A stretch of 49,757 nt of DNA from Macrocybe gigantea. Lineage: Eukaryota > Basidiomycota > Agaricomycetes > Agaricales > Callistosporiaceae. Both the position numbers and the translations under genes were made by a program. The notes beneath the pieces are model-generated. The model made no database searches. It saw only the letters and a list, made by a program, of their open reading frames with translations, and was not told where the DNA came from. The stretch is from the NCBI GenBank assembly GCA_011319805.1, contig SJRY01000173.1:1-49757 (forward strand), in the 5' to 3' direction. This document shows positions 1 to 11,185 of this stretch, one piece after another (positions within the stretch are counted from its first letter, which is position 1; every line of letters begins with the position of its first letter).

Positions 1-993
1 CGTGGAGGCGTAATGCCTTCATTAAATTCAAGCAGGTGCTTGGAGCGGAGGTAGAATCAATAAATTCGTACAATCGACCAAGTTTTGAGCACACACACTC
101 TTGTAGTTCAAAGAGTTCGTTGGAGAGCTCACATGCCTCCGTTAGAAGTCTATGCAGGGGCGCTTTACATTCATTAGATGACAAGAAACTGCACATTTCG
201 CCTGGCTTGCTTATCATATATGTCAGAGGAGCGGGGGTAAAGAAGAAAATACACCTCACGGATGGCAGTGAGTTGCAGGTCGTGACTGCCTTCTGCAGAC
301 GAATACGAGCATCAACGAGGGTGTCCCAAATCGCCTAAAACTAAAAATTACCGATGATGTGACAAAACAAGAGGCTGCAAACCAATTGGCGAACAACAAC
401 TTTCCCCTTCTTACTGTCGTCTTCTTGCTTTTCCCGCATAGTAGTGGAAGATTCTGGTGCATTTAACGAAGCTATGATACTCATGCCTGGAATCGGATGC
501 CTCTTCCGCCATTTCGTTTCCAGTTTCGGCGGCGAAGTGTCGCTATCCGCGCCGTCCAGCCGTTCATCACTATCGTCTCCCCCAAATTCCTCCTCCTGAG
601 ATTCCTCTTCCTTTGCACTGGCCTTGGTCATCTCCTTCACTTTCAAGCAGGAGGTCCCGTCTGAGGATCTTGACACCATCATACTTGGGGTCGGAAATGT
701 CATCGTGAAGTTTTCGTAGGTCACTCGAACTGTCATAACGAGCAAAAAGAGTCATTAAACTGAGAAACAGACACCAGAAGCTGTGGCTTACCCAACCGTC
801 AGATAGTGCTCTCTAGCGGCAGGGTCTGTACTGGACCCAACCAACCCATCGAGGTCGTTCGCAGCCTCGGGATCAAAGTCTTTAACGCTTCATTAGACTA
901 TTCTTAAAAAAAAAAACCGGACGATACCTACCTACTGGAGCAGCATCCTGAAGCTGTGCGATTTGTTCAGCCGGATAGACGTGTCTTGAGCAT
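1..993 (-). CDS. BFR2: Bfr2/AATF rRNA-processing protein, C-terminus cut by window edge
   Basis: Nucleolar protein of the AATF/Traube family, needed for 18S rRNA maturation in the small-subunit processome. The N-terminus (LSPAEQIAQL, then PVDFDPEAANDLDG), the block DPKYDGVKILRRDLL, an acidic stretch and KQEDDSKKGK followed by RQLAIWDTLVDARIRLQKA match the family order. The last pair is joined across an intron at 335-382. The first codon is taken as ATG at 993; keeping that frame into the conserved AEQIAQL needs one more base near 973, probably a missing base. The frame also changes between about 600 and 660, where I cannot tell a small intron from an indel. The gene runs off the left edge, so the C-terminal half is absent. 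It is divergent from TAF10. The family call is firm; the exon map is not. Confidence 0.85.
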
Positions 994-1496
994 TGCGGTC
1001 TGAGCAAAGAAATTTCGATCACGTTATCTCATGCAGGCGAAAATTTTCTGAATTTTCGTTATACTGTACGATACATAAATCGATCTATTCACGAATACCC
1101 AAGTACAACAGCATTCATGTACATCCAGAAATAAGAACCTGCGCCGTTTCTACAAGCGTCAACTGGAAATATTGATCGTCAGAAAAGATGTTCGTCTGAT
1201 AAAGGCGCAAAGGATTCAGAAGAAACGAGTACGCCCGCCAAGCAAACGTATTCGAAGGTAGCTGAGATAGGTTTCTGCAGTGCGAGATCCTTCGCATAAA
1301 GCCAAATGCCTCAAACATCATAGAAGGGGAGGATGATTGAACGAGACGGAAAAAATGCAACTCACCATGGGCAGGTATAACGAAAAGACCAAACATCACA
1401 ACTGGACCAAATATTTAACTGAAAGCAATCAAAGCCCGAAACTCCGCTTGAACTTGGTATTGTGCTCCGCCTCGCGTCATCGTCAAGCATATAAGG
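994..1496. promoter_or_regulatory. Shared intergenic region between BFR2 and TAF10
   Basis: About 500 bases separate the two divergent genes. Reading both strands I see no conserved protein. The region must hold both promoters and leaders. A TATAAGG string lies directly before the proposed TAF10 start, too close to act as its TATA box, so it is not called as one. Confidence 0.4.
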
Positions 1497-2179
1497 ATGT
1501 CGAATTCTGCCCCTCCCCCGCCAACTTTACCTATTCTACCTCCTCTTCGTATCCCCAACCTGTTGCTCAGGATGCCCAACAGCAATCTGGCTCATCAGCT
1601 GCGGCTTCCTCTTCCACTACTCAACCCCAGTCACGACAAGCGATAGAGGAAGCACGGAAAGACAGAACCTTGGCAGAGTTCTTGCTGATGCTGGACGACT
1701 ATCAGCCATTGGTCTGTTAATCCAGTTTTTGAATGAGTGTTCAACGTCTCACTTGTAGTATGTTCCCCAGATTCCGACGGAGGTCACCGATTATTACCTA
1801 CAACGTGTCGGCTTCGAATGCGAGGATATTCGGCTGTAGGCTTCTTTCCGCTGGTGTTTGAATCCATTTACCCCATAACCTTCAGGAAACGTCTCCTCTC
1901 CCTAGCGGCCCAGAAATTTGTCTCTGATATTGCCGCTGATGCCTATCAGCATGCTCGAATTAGAACAAATGCCTCAGGTGGAAGAGCTCGGATGACACAA
2001 CCATTGTCCGGCCCCATGTCCGCCAAGGTTTGGCAATATCTCTCTGTCTTTTTTTCGTACCCAGCTTGTAACGATCGGAATTACAGGATAGGACACGAAC
2101 GACTCTGACTATGGATGATTTGAGCGCAGCACTGTCAGAGTATGGCATCAACGCTCGGAAACCAGAGTTCTATCTTTAG
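1497..2179 (+). CDS. TAF10: TFIID/SAGA subunit TAF10
   Basis: Histone-fold subunit of TFIID and, in yeast, SAGA. The core reads DRTLAEFLLMLDDYQPL, IPTEVTDYYLQRVGFECEDI, then LKRLLSLAAQKFVSDIAADA, and ends DLSAALSEYGINARKPEFYL, all typical of TAF10. Introns at 1712-1770, 1836-1885 and 2028-2086 join these blocks in frame. The N-terminus starts MSNSAPPPPTLPIL at 1497. Joining it to the Gln/Ser-rich segment before the core needs either a 50-base intron (1549-1598) or one missing base near 1510-1550. With the intron the product is 154 residues. BFR2 lies divergently upstream, VMS1 ends about 190 bases downstream on the other strand. The function call is secure; the first exon is uncertain. Confidence 0.92.
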
Positions 2180-2372
2180 CAGCGTTTCGTTCACGGTTTT
2201 TCGCGATCTTGTACGTAGACATCTGCTACCTATTGGGCATGCAAGCTAGGATTGAATTTCAATGAAGCAAATGCTAGATAACATGTCTGTGCATTACTTC
2301 CCCAGGCCTCCCTACATTCCAGACCTTGTTCGTCATCATGTATAATAACCTGTAATCCGCGCAACGATACTC

Positions 2373-4581
2373 TTATTTAATACCAAGCATCTTCAAACGC
2401 GCTTCTGCTGCCCTGGCGCGCCTCTCTCGCTCAACTTTCGCTCTCATCTCAGGCGTCAAACCGGCAATACCATCAAGCGTGCCCGAGCTCCCCCCTAGCT
2501 TTTGTGTAGTAGAATTCGAAGACGAACGCTGTGGTTCCGTCTTCGCTACCGTGGGCGGAGGGACGTCTTTTTCCTTGTCGCGCTCCTTTGCCTCTCGTTC
2601 TCTCATCTTCTCTTTCAATCCCTTCTTCCTGACTTTCTTTTTTTCATCTCTTTCCTCTTCCATGTTTTTGCTAAGTGCACTCGGCACGCGAGCAGCATCG
2701 AACCAATCCCACCAATCCGGATGCAAGGCAGCGCACCGACGAAATACGTCACGCACGCCCTTGTTGGATGCTAGGTCGTATGCCGTTCTGCGCCTACCTT
2801 TTGGCAAGGACTGGGGTACACTGGCGTCGATGCCATTTTCCTCAACCTCCGATTCGTCGTGTCGCCCTCCTGGAACGGGGATAGTTGGATCGGCCCGGGC
2901 TACCTCCAAAAGCCAGTTCACAACCGCTTCCTGACCTGAATGCGTCGCGATTTGGAGCAAAGTCGCTTTCTTTTCCCCTGTCCATTCCGGTATGGGAGCA
3001 TCTATGGACCCTATATTTGCACCTTCGCGCTCCCAAAAGGATTTTAGGGGTTCCAACCTGCCCTTCGACACCATTTCGATGAGCCGGGTCCATTTTTCAT
3101 GTTGGACCTCCTCTTCTTTGCTCAACTTTACCGTCTTTGGCTTCTCCGGTTCAGGTGTGAATATAGGGGGAGGAATAGGTTTTGGTTTGGGCAGGGAAGC
3201 AAGATAAGCTTCGTCTTGTTGACGCAACTCATCTTCTGTAAAGTTCGAAATCTTGACCTGCGTGAGTTCCTGTAGACAGCGCGCTAATTCGGTCTGAGTC
3301 TATCCAACATCAGCCTCTTCGAGTTGAACGACGATTATCGAGAGACACTTACTGGCCGTCGAGTGGGGAAGGGGAAGGTGCGCAGCCTCTCATCGCCCTT
3401 CTCTATCACGGCGTCATTGTAGTCCAGAAATATCCGTCGATTAGATCCGCTCGCGCGAATCCAGATTCTTTCGCAGGCGTCAATGTCTTCAGCCCATTCC
3501 GCCAGTAAATCGCGGATATCCTGCGGTGCGAAATTAGGATATGGAACGTCAGGGAAAATGAGAACGGAACACACATCTCGCAGTGCTTGTTCCCCGTAAC
3601 GGCGCAACAGCGCACCGGCACTTTTAGCGTTCCCTTTCGCATTGTCGTTTAATGACTGTGATCCCCCTTGTTTTCTTCGCGCTGCATAAAAACGGTTCTC
3701 AGATCGCGTGTAGGCATGCAATAGTGATGACGCAGACTAGTATAACGATGAAATGTCTTATGCTGAAGTATTTCGGTGACTGGCTTTGGCTTTTTGGCGC
3801 TTCTCCTCCTTTTGATTTCATTCTCAACTTCCGCCTTCTCATCCGGAAGACAAACTCTCACTATGGCACCAGCAAAGTGGCCCCCGGCGACCATGAACAT
3901 CGCCCATGTCCGCCCTTGCTCTCCGCCACCTTGAAGGCTGCGGAGTTGGGACAGGTAAGTTGGTGAATCTTTCGGATCGGAGAATAGCGCCTTGTAAACT
4001 CCAATTTGCGTGGATGGGGGAGAGTGGAACCACGCGATTGCGGTTTGGGGGCGTCTACGAGGAGTCGACTCTGGGGATGGTGATCTCATCATCCGTTTAG
4101 TTCTGCTGACTAGGGCGTCCACAGCATCCGAGGCAGAAGACTCGTCATCTGAAGAGGAAGCGGAGCCGGAAATTGAGTCTTCAAGGGCTGCAAATAGCAT
4201 TGGAAAAGTTGTCAGCACCGCGGTTCCGAATTTCCAGGGCGAAGGAACCCCACCGTCAACGAGCTGACTGAACTCCACTTCAGTCACTGATTGGCCGCCA
4301 CTCACGCGTGTCTTCACGTTGTATCGATGCCAATCTGATTTGAAATGACTTCTCTGCTCATTGAGGTCCGAGAACACAGCGTGCAGACAGAAATTGCAAG
4401 TTCGAGGGCCTGACGACTGCGTGTCTGTATCCTGCTCATCGGGTGGTGAATGAGATATTGGTTCCGGAGGCTCGCTCTCGGGCAGGTCTCTAAATATCAG
4501 TGTATTCAGGAGTTCTTGAGGCAGGGAAAAGACATGGTAGTGCCCTGTTTGCATCTTCGGTGTAGTGGAAGAAGTGATCAC
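2373..4581 (-). CDS. VMS1: Vms1/ANKZF1 peptidyl-tRNA endonuclease of ribosome quality control
   Basis: Releases stalled nascent chains from 60S subunits by cutting the tRNA, and binds Cdc48/p97. Domains seen in order are a C2H2 zinc finger (CNFC, then HFKSDWH), the VLRF1 domain with YTTRRKQGGSQSLNDN carrying the catalytic Gln, ankyrin-like repeats (TLLQIATHSGQEAVVNWLLE), and a C-terminal VCP-interacting motif (RRARAAEARLKMLGIK). Introns at 3682-3737, 3521-3574 and 3300-3352 give 681 residues. The middle intron is a multiple of three with no stop codon. A second possible start lies at 4554. The gene is head to head with SEC53, 46 bases apart, so the promoter must be shared or overlapping. Confidence 0.95.
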
Positions 4582-4627
4582 AGATATCCGATCTCCGACT
4601 CGTACTGATATCCCTCAGACAACAGTC

Positions 4628-5712
4628 ATGACTTCCTCATTTTCGGATCGCAAGTACAAGAAACTTGTTTTGTTTGACGTCGACGGGACTCTCACGCCAG
4701 CGCGTCAGGCAAGTCGAAAGCTGCAAACTTCGATATCTTGCCCATGAAACTTTTCATACAGGCAGCGTCTTCAGAGATGATCCAAGCGCTGCGGGCTCTT
4801 AGAAAGAAAGTCGCCATAGGTTTCGTGGGAGGCTCGGACCTCGTCAAAATCTCGGAGCAGCTCTCTGTTGTTGGGAACAATGGTGTCGAGATTGATTCGC
4901 TCTCGCATCGGCAGCATTTTATGACGATAACGACATTGCAGTCATCGAAGATTTTGATTACGCTTTTGCTGAGAACGGCCTGACGGCGTACAAGCTACAG
5001 CAGACCCTTCCATCCCAATCATTTATCAAATTCATCGGCGAAGAGAGGTATAAGGTGCTCGTCAATTTTATCTTACATTACATTGCGGACATGGATATCC
5101 CTATCAAACGGTAATGTCAAACTCTGCTTGTCGAGCTGGATGCGACTCACCAAGACAGAGGAACGTTTGTTGAATTCCGTAACGGCATGATCAACGTCAG
5201 CCCCATCGGCCGTAACGCGACGTACGAATCACAATTCTTTCCTTCATAGTCCATGACATACTTTTTTTTTTCTTGAACGTAGGATCGAAGAGCGTCTTGC
5301 GTTCCAGACACTTGACAAGGTTCGCCCCAAGTCTGACATCCTGTACTAGTTCTGATCGGAAGGTACAGAAGCATGGCTATAGAGCTGCTTTTGTTAGAGT
5401 TCTTGAAGAGAAATTCGCAGACTATGGTCTGACGTTTTCTATCGGTGGACAAATATCTTTTGATGTGTTTCCGAACGGATGGGATAAAACCTATGCACTG
5501 AGGCACGTAGAAGGCGAAGGGTTTGAGGAGATCCATTTCTTTGGCGACAAGACGAACAAGGCAAGGCAATTCACACTTGCGATCAGGTTCTGTCTTGATT
5601 TGAATTCCAGGGAGGAAATGACTATGAAATTTTCATGGACGCGCGAACAATCGGACACTCAGTAACTAGTCCAAACGATACCCTGAGACTGATGGAGGAA
5701 CTGTTCCCCTAA
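4628..5712 (+). CDS. SEC53: Phosphomannomutase
   Basis: Cytosolic HAD-family enzyme that converts mannose-6-phosphate to mannose-1-phosphate for GDP-mannose, feeding N-glycans, GPI anchors and O-mannosylation. The nucleophile motif FDVDGTLT is near residue 18. [20 protein letters not shown], the substrate-binding [10 protein letters not shown] stretch and the HFFGDK metal motif are all present. Seven exons give 254 residues, normal for the family, with no frame break. Two of the six introns are GC-AG: 4709-4761 (CAG before GCAAGT) and 5561-5610 (AAG before GCAAGG). Both joins restore the family sequence exactly. The gene is head to head with VMS1. Confidence 0.96.
4709..4761 (+). other. GC-AG intron in SEC53
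   Basis: The donor is CAG followed by GCAAGT, the strongest known GC-donor context, and the acceptor is ATACAG. Splicing joins TLTPARQ to [10 protein letters not shown] as in other phosphomannomutases. No GT donor nearby keeps the frame. Confidence 0.88.
5561..5610 (+). other. Second GC-AG intron in SEC53
   Basis: The donor is AAG followed by GCAAGG and the acceptor is TTCCAG. The join gives FFGDKTNK followed by GGNDYEIF, the conserved HAD motif and its continuation. Confidence 0.88.
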
Positions 5713-5872
5713 TAATCTTTGTAACTTTTGTGTCATTACCAGGAATGGAAATCGAAAGGTGTTTACGATAACAAAGCCATACAACGCGCCTATGATTGTA
5801 ATTGTGTAATCAACCAACTCGTCCTGTCGCCTCTCTTCATCATCTCTCTTCACGTTTTCTTGGATACTGCGG

Positions 5873-8800
5873 ATGGCTAACCGGTCGCTTTCGACCAAGG
5901 AGAATCAAGACTCTCCTCATCGGTAATTCAGTCTTGACCTTTTTCATGCGTGTCACGCTAAAGTTCGACGCGTTTCATTAGCTTGCAATCGGGCGGCGCG
6001 GTTGAACCTGCTGCCAAACGACGAAAATTAGACCCGAAATCATTTGGACGACCTCTGCAATCTCAAAATCCTTCGCCGATGTCCTCGAGCGACTCAAAGA
6101 GAACGCAGGAAGTGACGTTGGTATGTCCTCTTGCCTGGCTATTCATGCATTCGTGTTTCTAACCGTGAATCTCAAGACGTGGAGGGTGGAGCAGATCAAT
6201 GGAACCGACCTCCGTTACCAAATATCAACCCTCGCAGAGATTCCATTAGTACGCCACCTCCCCTCGTCTCAGAGTTGCACCGCTAATAGTTGTCACAGTA
6301 TTCCAGCAGATCGACGTTGAGGGCTCGTATGACAGAGGAATATCGTTTCGCTTGTTCGGGGTTACTGAGGTATGGCTGTCTGCTTTTGGAGCTGGTTTGA
6401 GATTCGTGACATCCGCGCTAGGGTGGCAACAGTGTGCTTGCCCATATCACAGACTTCGTTCCCTATTTCTATATTCCGGTACCCCGCGGCTTTACAGAAG
6501 CCGACGTAGAACCATTCAGGATTGAGCTGAATGTGAGTGATCCATGTATTTTCCTCAAGATGCTTCGTTTACGCCTTGCAGACCCTAACTGCGAATGGAA
6601 ACGATCCTGTGAGGAAAATAGAAATAGTCTCGAAGCGGAGTCTCTGGGGGTACAGAGGGGACGATTGGGTCCAATTCATGAAGCTCATCATATGCGATGC
6701 ACGGAGCCTTCCAAAAGTTCGAGATAAGTCACCTTTCCTACCTTGGTCTAACTGTCTAAAGGAGTTCGTGATTACGCGTCTTTGAAAGAGGCGAATGCAA
6801 TTATCAAGGTCTATTCGCGGGGCCTATCCCAACGTTTGAAAGCAACATCGTATACACTCTCAGGTTCATGATTGACACGAAGGTAGGCTATTTCGATGTC
6901 GCTATGACGTCTTACTGAAGTTACATCAGGTTGTTGGCATGAACTGGATTGAAATTCCTGCTGGGAATTATACCATATTGGCTGAGGACAAGAAGAAATC
7001 GCATTGTCAACTTGAGATTGTTGTCCGGTTTGTTGTCGCCAGTTCCATACTCACATGTCTACTGATGTCGGCGCAAGCTACGACAAGTTCATTTCTCACA
7101 CTCCGGAAGGCGCCTGGTCCAAGATCGCTCCATTACGGATTCTCAGCTTTGACATCGAATGTGCGGGTCGAAAAGGCATATTCCCGGAACCGCAAACCGA
7201 TCCAGTTATTCAAATCGCTAACATGGTTACTCGTCAAGGCAGGTCTTTTTTCCTACCGCCTCAATACTTCGGAAGATGATGTCTTGCCTTTCATTAGGAG
7301 ACCAAGAACCGTTCATTCGAAACGTTTTCACCTTGAATACCTGCTCCAACATCGTTGGCTCACAGGTCCTTTCCTTCAAAGATGAAAAGGATCTGCTCCA
7401 TGCTTGGAGAGACTTTGTTGAACGAGTCGACCCTGATGTTGTCATCGGTTATAACATTGCGAATTTCGATTTTCCGTATCTCATGGATAGAGCTAAGGCT
7501 CTGAAAGCAACGAAGTTTCCGTATCTCGGAAGACTCAGAAGTATGCCTGTTTCTCATTGTTATGAGCTTGCTTAAACATTCCGTTTGCAGATGTCCAAAC
7601 TGAGGTGAAAAGTACGCACTTCTCTTCAAAAGCATACGGGCAGCGTGACTCCAAAGAAACGACGCTCGATGGACGCCTTCAACTTGATGTTCTGCAATTT
7701 ATGCAGAGAGAGCACAAGCTCCGCAGTTACACTCTCAATTCTGTCTGTGCACAATTCCTGGGGGAGAACAAAGAAGATGTCCATCATTCTGTGATAACGG
7801 AGTTACAAAACGGCACGCCAGAATCTCGGCGGAGACTAGCAGTGTACTGTCTGAAGGTGGGCATCAGTCGCTTTCCATTTTCAAATGCGTCAGCATCCTG
7901 AACATGCCTGAAGGATGCCTATCTTCCACAACGACTAATGGACAAGCTGATGTGCTTCGTCAATTATATTGAGATGGCGCGTGTTACCGGCGTTCCTTTC
8001 AATTACTTGCTCTCGCGCGGTCAATCCATCAAAGTGCTGTCCCAGCTGTTCCGGAGAGCGAACGATGAAGGCTACGTTGTCCCGGCACTTAGGGGCGAAG
8101 GTAGATATATGAGGCTCCGGTCTGACTTGCTGTGATAAACCGATTCCCTGTAGGGACGGACGAACAATACGAAGGTGCTACCGTAATTGAACCTAAGAAG
8201 GGGTATTACGACGCTCCGATAGCTACTCTTGATTTCAGCTCACTATATCCATCGATCATGATGGCGCATAACCTCTGCTATACGACGCTAGTCGACAAGC
8301 ACACCATCGACCGGCTCAATCTGGTCAGGGACGTGGATTACATCCAGACGCCGAATAACGGTAAGGGGCCTCCCATATCCTGTTTTTCTACTAACACGAA
8401 ATTTGATAGACTTCTTCGTCACGGCAGTCAGACGGAAAGGGCTCCTTCCCACTGTCTTGGAAGATCTCATCTCTGCTCGCAAGCGTGCAAAAGCCGACTT
8501 GAAGAAGGAAACCGACCCCTTCAAACGCGCCGTTCTGGACGGTCGACAACTTGCACTCAAAGTAATGGGTTCTTGATATTGGTCGTATTCCCTGTTTAAA
8601 TTTCTTACGCTTTCCCTCAGATCAGTGCGAACTCTGTTTATGGATTTACAGGTGCCACTGTCGGGAAGTTGCCATGCCTGGCTATTTCTTCGAGTGTCAC
8701 ATCTTATGGACGGCAGATGATTGAAAGAACAAAGCAGGTCGGTATATCGTTTTTCCCCAAATAAATCTTTTGCTTAATGGCTTTTTAGGAAGTGGAGGCC

Positions 8801-10361
8801 GAGTACTGCATCGCAAATGGCCGTTCACACAATGCTGAAGTTATTTACGGAGATACGGATTCGGTGATGGTAAAGTTTGGGCCAACAGATCTTCCGACCG
8901 TTATGGCATTAGGTAACTACGTTTCCCAAGCAGTTGCATCTCGCTAAGGGCTGTGCAACTTTAGGAAGTCAGGCGGCGGACTTCGTGACTGGGAAATTCG
9001 TTAAACCAATCAAGCTGGAGTTCGAAAAGGTCTACTTCCCCTACCTGTTGATCAGCAAGAAACGCTACGCGGGATTGTACTGGACCAAGGCGGACAAGTT
9101 TGACAAGATGGATTCAAAGGGTATAGAGGTCAGTCCTGACGTTCGTGTTGAGCTAAAATACCAACAAAATGTTGTAGACCGTCCGGCGAGATAATTGTCG
9201 ACTTGTGTCGACCGTCATCGAAACTTGCCTGCACAAGATGCTGATTGACAGAGATGTCAAAGGCGCCGAAGAGTGATTGAATTCTTATGCCTCTCTTCGA
9301 TGGTATCTGACCAACGGACAAGGTATACAAAACAGACAATTTCGGACCTGTTACAGAACAAAGTGGATATGTCGCAATTGGTGATAACAAAGGCGCTATC
9401 GAAAAGCGGTATGTCTCTCGATTTCCCAACATTTTTTTTTTCCTAATCACGGGAGTAGATTACACTGGGAAGCAGGCACACGTTGAATTGGCGGAAAGAA
9501 TGAAACAAAGAGATGCTGGTAAGTAGTGGACTACGACTAAGGTCATACTTATTCTTATCTTACACAGGTTCTGCTCCGACATTGGGTGATCGTGTTGCAT
9601 ATGTCATTATCAAAGGAATCAAAGGTATGCCAAGACACAACTCCTGGCTTGCTCCTCCATATTAACCCTCCCAATAGGCGCGGCCGCGTACGAGAAGTCA
9701 GAAGATCCGCTTTATGTGCTGGAAAACAACCTTCCGATCGATACTAAATATTATCTTGAGAATCAACTTTCCAAGCCGCTAATGCGTATTTTTGAGCCGA
9801 TCTTAGGAGAGAAAGCAACTTCATTGCGTGAGTGGTCAATGTATCGGACCTTTGCCTTTGCTTATAGAAAACTCCAGTTTCGGGCGACCACACAAGAACG
9901 ATACAAATCGCGACGCCGACTGTGGGAGGCCTCATGAAATTCGCCGTTAAAACTATCACATGTCTTGGTTGCAAGACACCATTACGACCCAATAATAGTG
10001 TCAAGAGTGAGTTCTGGGTGAATGTCCATCTATCTGATTCTCAACAGTTTGTGCCGACTAGACGGTGCCGTGTGCAATAGTTGCCGACCACGGATCGGGG
10101 AACTGTACCAAAAGCAAATAGCCACTGCGTCAGATCTTCAGGTGCGATTTTCGCGACTGTGGACGCAGTGTCAACGTTGTCAGGGCTCGTTGCATCAGGT
10201 AAGTCGTCGAAATATCATGATAGACTATCATCGCTCAAGAAAACTAGGACGTTCTATGTTCGAGCAAAGATTGTCCGATATTCTACATGAGGAAAAAGGC
10301 CCAGAAGGACGTTGAAGACGCCAACGCGATACTAGAGCGCTTCGACTCGGACATTTGGTAG
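5873..10361 (+). CDS. POL3: DNA polymerase delta catalytic subunit
   Basis: Replicative B-family polymerase of the lagging strand with proofreading. Seen in order: an N-terminal nuclear signal (AAKRRKLD), the Exo I motif [10 protein letters not shown], Exo [13 protein letters not shown], Exo [15 protein letters not shown], polymerase motif [11 protein letters not shown], motif [12 protein letters not shown], motif C YGDTDSVM, then the C-terminal CysA (CLGCKTPL...CNSC) and CysB cluster (CQRCQGSLH...CSSKDC), which binds iron-sulphur in yeast. All catalytic acids are present. There are more than 20 exons. The frame breaks once, at the AAAA run 6065-6068, between the nuclear signal and [10 protein letters not shown]; one more A repairs it. 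Two introns are unusual: AT-AC (6724-6775) and GC-AG (7239-7297). Expected length is about 1,100 residues. Confidence 0.97.
6724..6775 (+). other. Apparent U2-type AT-AC intron in POL3
   Basis: The intron begins ATAAGT and ends TTAC, with a TCTAAC branch-like site about 25 bases before the end. Removing it joins SLPKVR to [14 protein letters not shown] in frame. Every AG acceptor in the interval leads into an in-frame TGA just before the exon, so a normal GT-AG intron does not work. A sequencing error is the main alternative. Confidence 0.6.
7239..7297 (+). other. GC-AG intron in POL3
   Basis: The donor is CAAG followed by GCAGGT and the acceptor CATTAG. The join gives NMVTRQG then [12 protein letters not shown], as expected next to the Exo I motif. 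Using the GT four bases inside breaks the frame. Confidence 0.78.
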
Positions 10362-10536
10362 TATTAATGATCACGTGTCAATGAGGTCGTTGGTCAGAGG
10401 CTTGAACCCTATTTTGTAAACTATACAGCGTTTCTTAATATGGAATTATGTAAACTATCACAACAACGAACAAACATTTCGAGTTCGCCAACCTCAAGAC
10501 CAAAAACCCGCCTTCAACAACCGGCAAGCAAAAGAC

Positions 10537-11035
10537 ATGGCGCCCACTAAAAAATCTAAAGCGGCAAAGTCTACTGAATCCATCGCCGCCAGACTTGCCT
10601 TGGTTGTGAAGTCCGGGAAGTATTCCCTTGGATACAAATCGGCACTGAAGCAGATGAGGAGCGGTAAAGGTGAGCTTTCGGCTTCATATGTCTCTCGGGG
10701 GCTGGAGCGTGAGGCTGAGAAGGTCCCTTGGGCTGACGCATCTGTTTTTCTCTCCAACCCGCAGCCAAGCTCGTGTTGATCGCCGGGAATTGCCCGCCTC
10801 TCCGCAAATCTGAATTGGAATACTACGCCATGTTGTCAAAAACGACCGTTCACCATTTTGCTGGCACGAACGTCGCCCTTGGAACCGCCGCCGGTAAACT
10901 CTTCCGCGTCGGGTGCGTAGCTTGCCCAGCATCATGTCATTATTGTTTTGACATTCTAGCACCTGTAGTGTTATGACGATCACCGATCCAGGAGACTCTG
11001 ACTTGCTCAACTTTGCTGAGGGCAATGCCGCATAG
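10537..11035 (+). CDS. RPL30: 60S ribosomal protein L30 (eL30)
   Basis: Component of the large ribosomal subunit. Exons 10537-10669, 10765-10912 and 10960-11035 give 118 residues. They read [20 protein letters not shown], then [20 protein letters not shown], the block [16 protein letters not shown], and end [14 protein letters not shown]. This is the full L7Ae/L30e fold sequence. It lies 175 bases after POL3 on the same strand, and its end faces the end of the Arp9-like gene. In yeast this gene is autoregulated by L30 binding its own transcript; I cannot see a matching structure here. Confidence 0.97.
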
Positions 11036-11185
11036 ATTGACGGCGGCAAGGACTACACGCGACCCACACCTCCACACGCATGATTGTATGCCGTACTGAT
11101 ACATATCTACAACCCCATGTGCTTATATGCAGCAGAAGGTTATCTGACTGTCAATGATGATAATTTTCCTCAATTAAAAACTAAA

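Noticed and set aside
1115..1399. Minus-strand ORF in the BFR2-TAF10 gap
   Set aside because: No family resemblance and it sits in the promoter region of two firm genes.
6724..6775. Minor-spliceosome (U12) intron
   Set aside because: The start ATAAGT is not the U12 donor ATATCCTT and the branch site looks like the ordinary fungal form.
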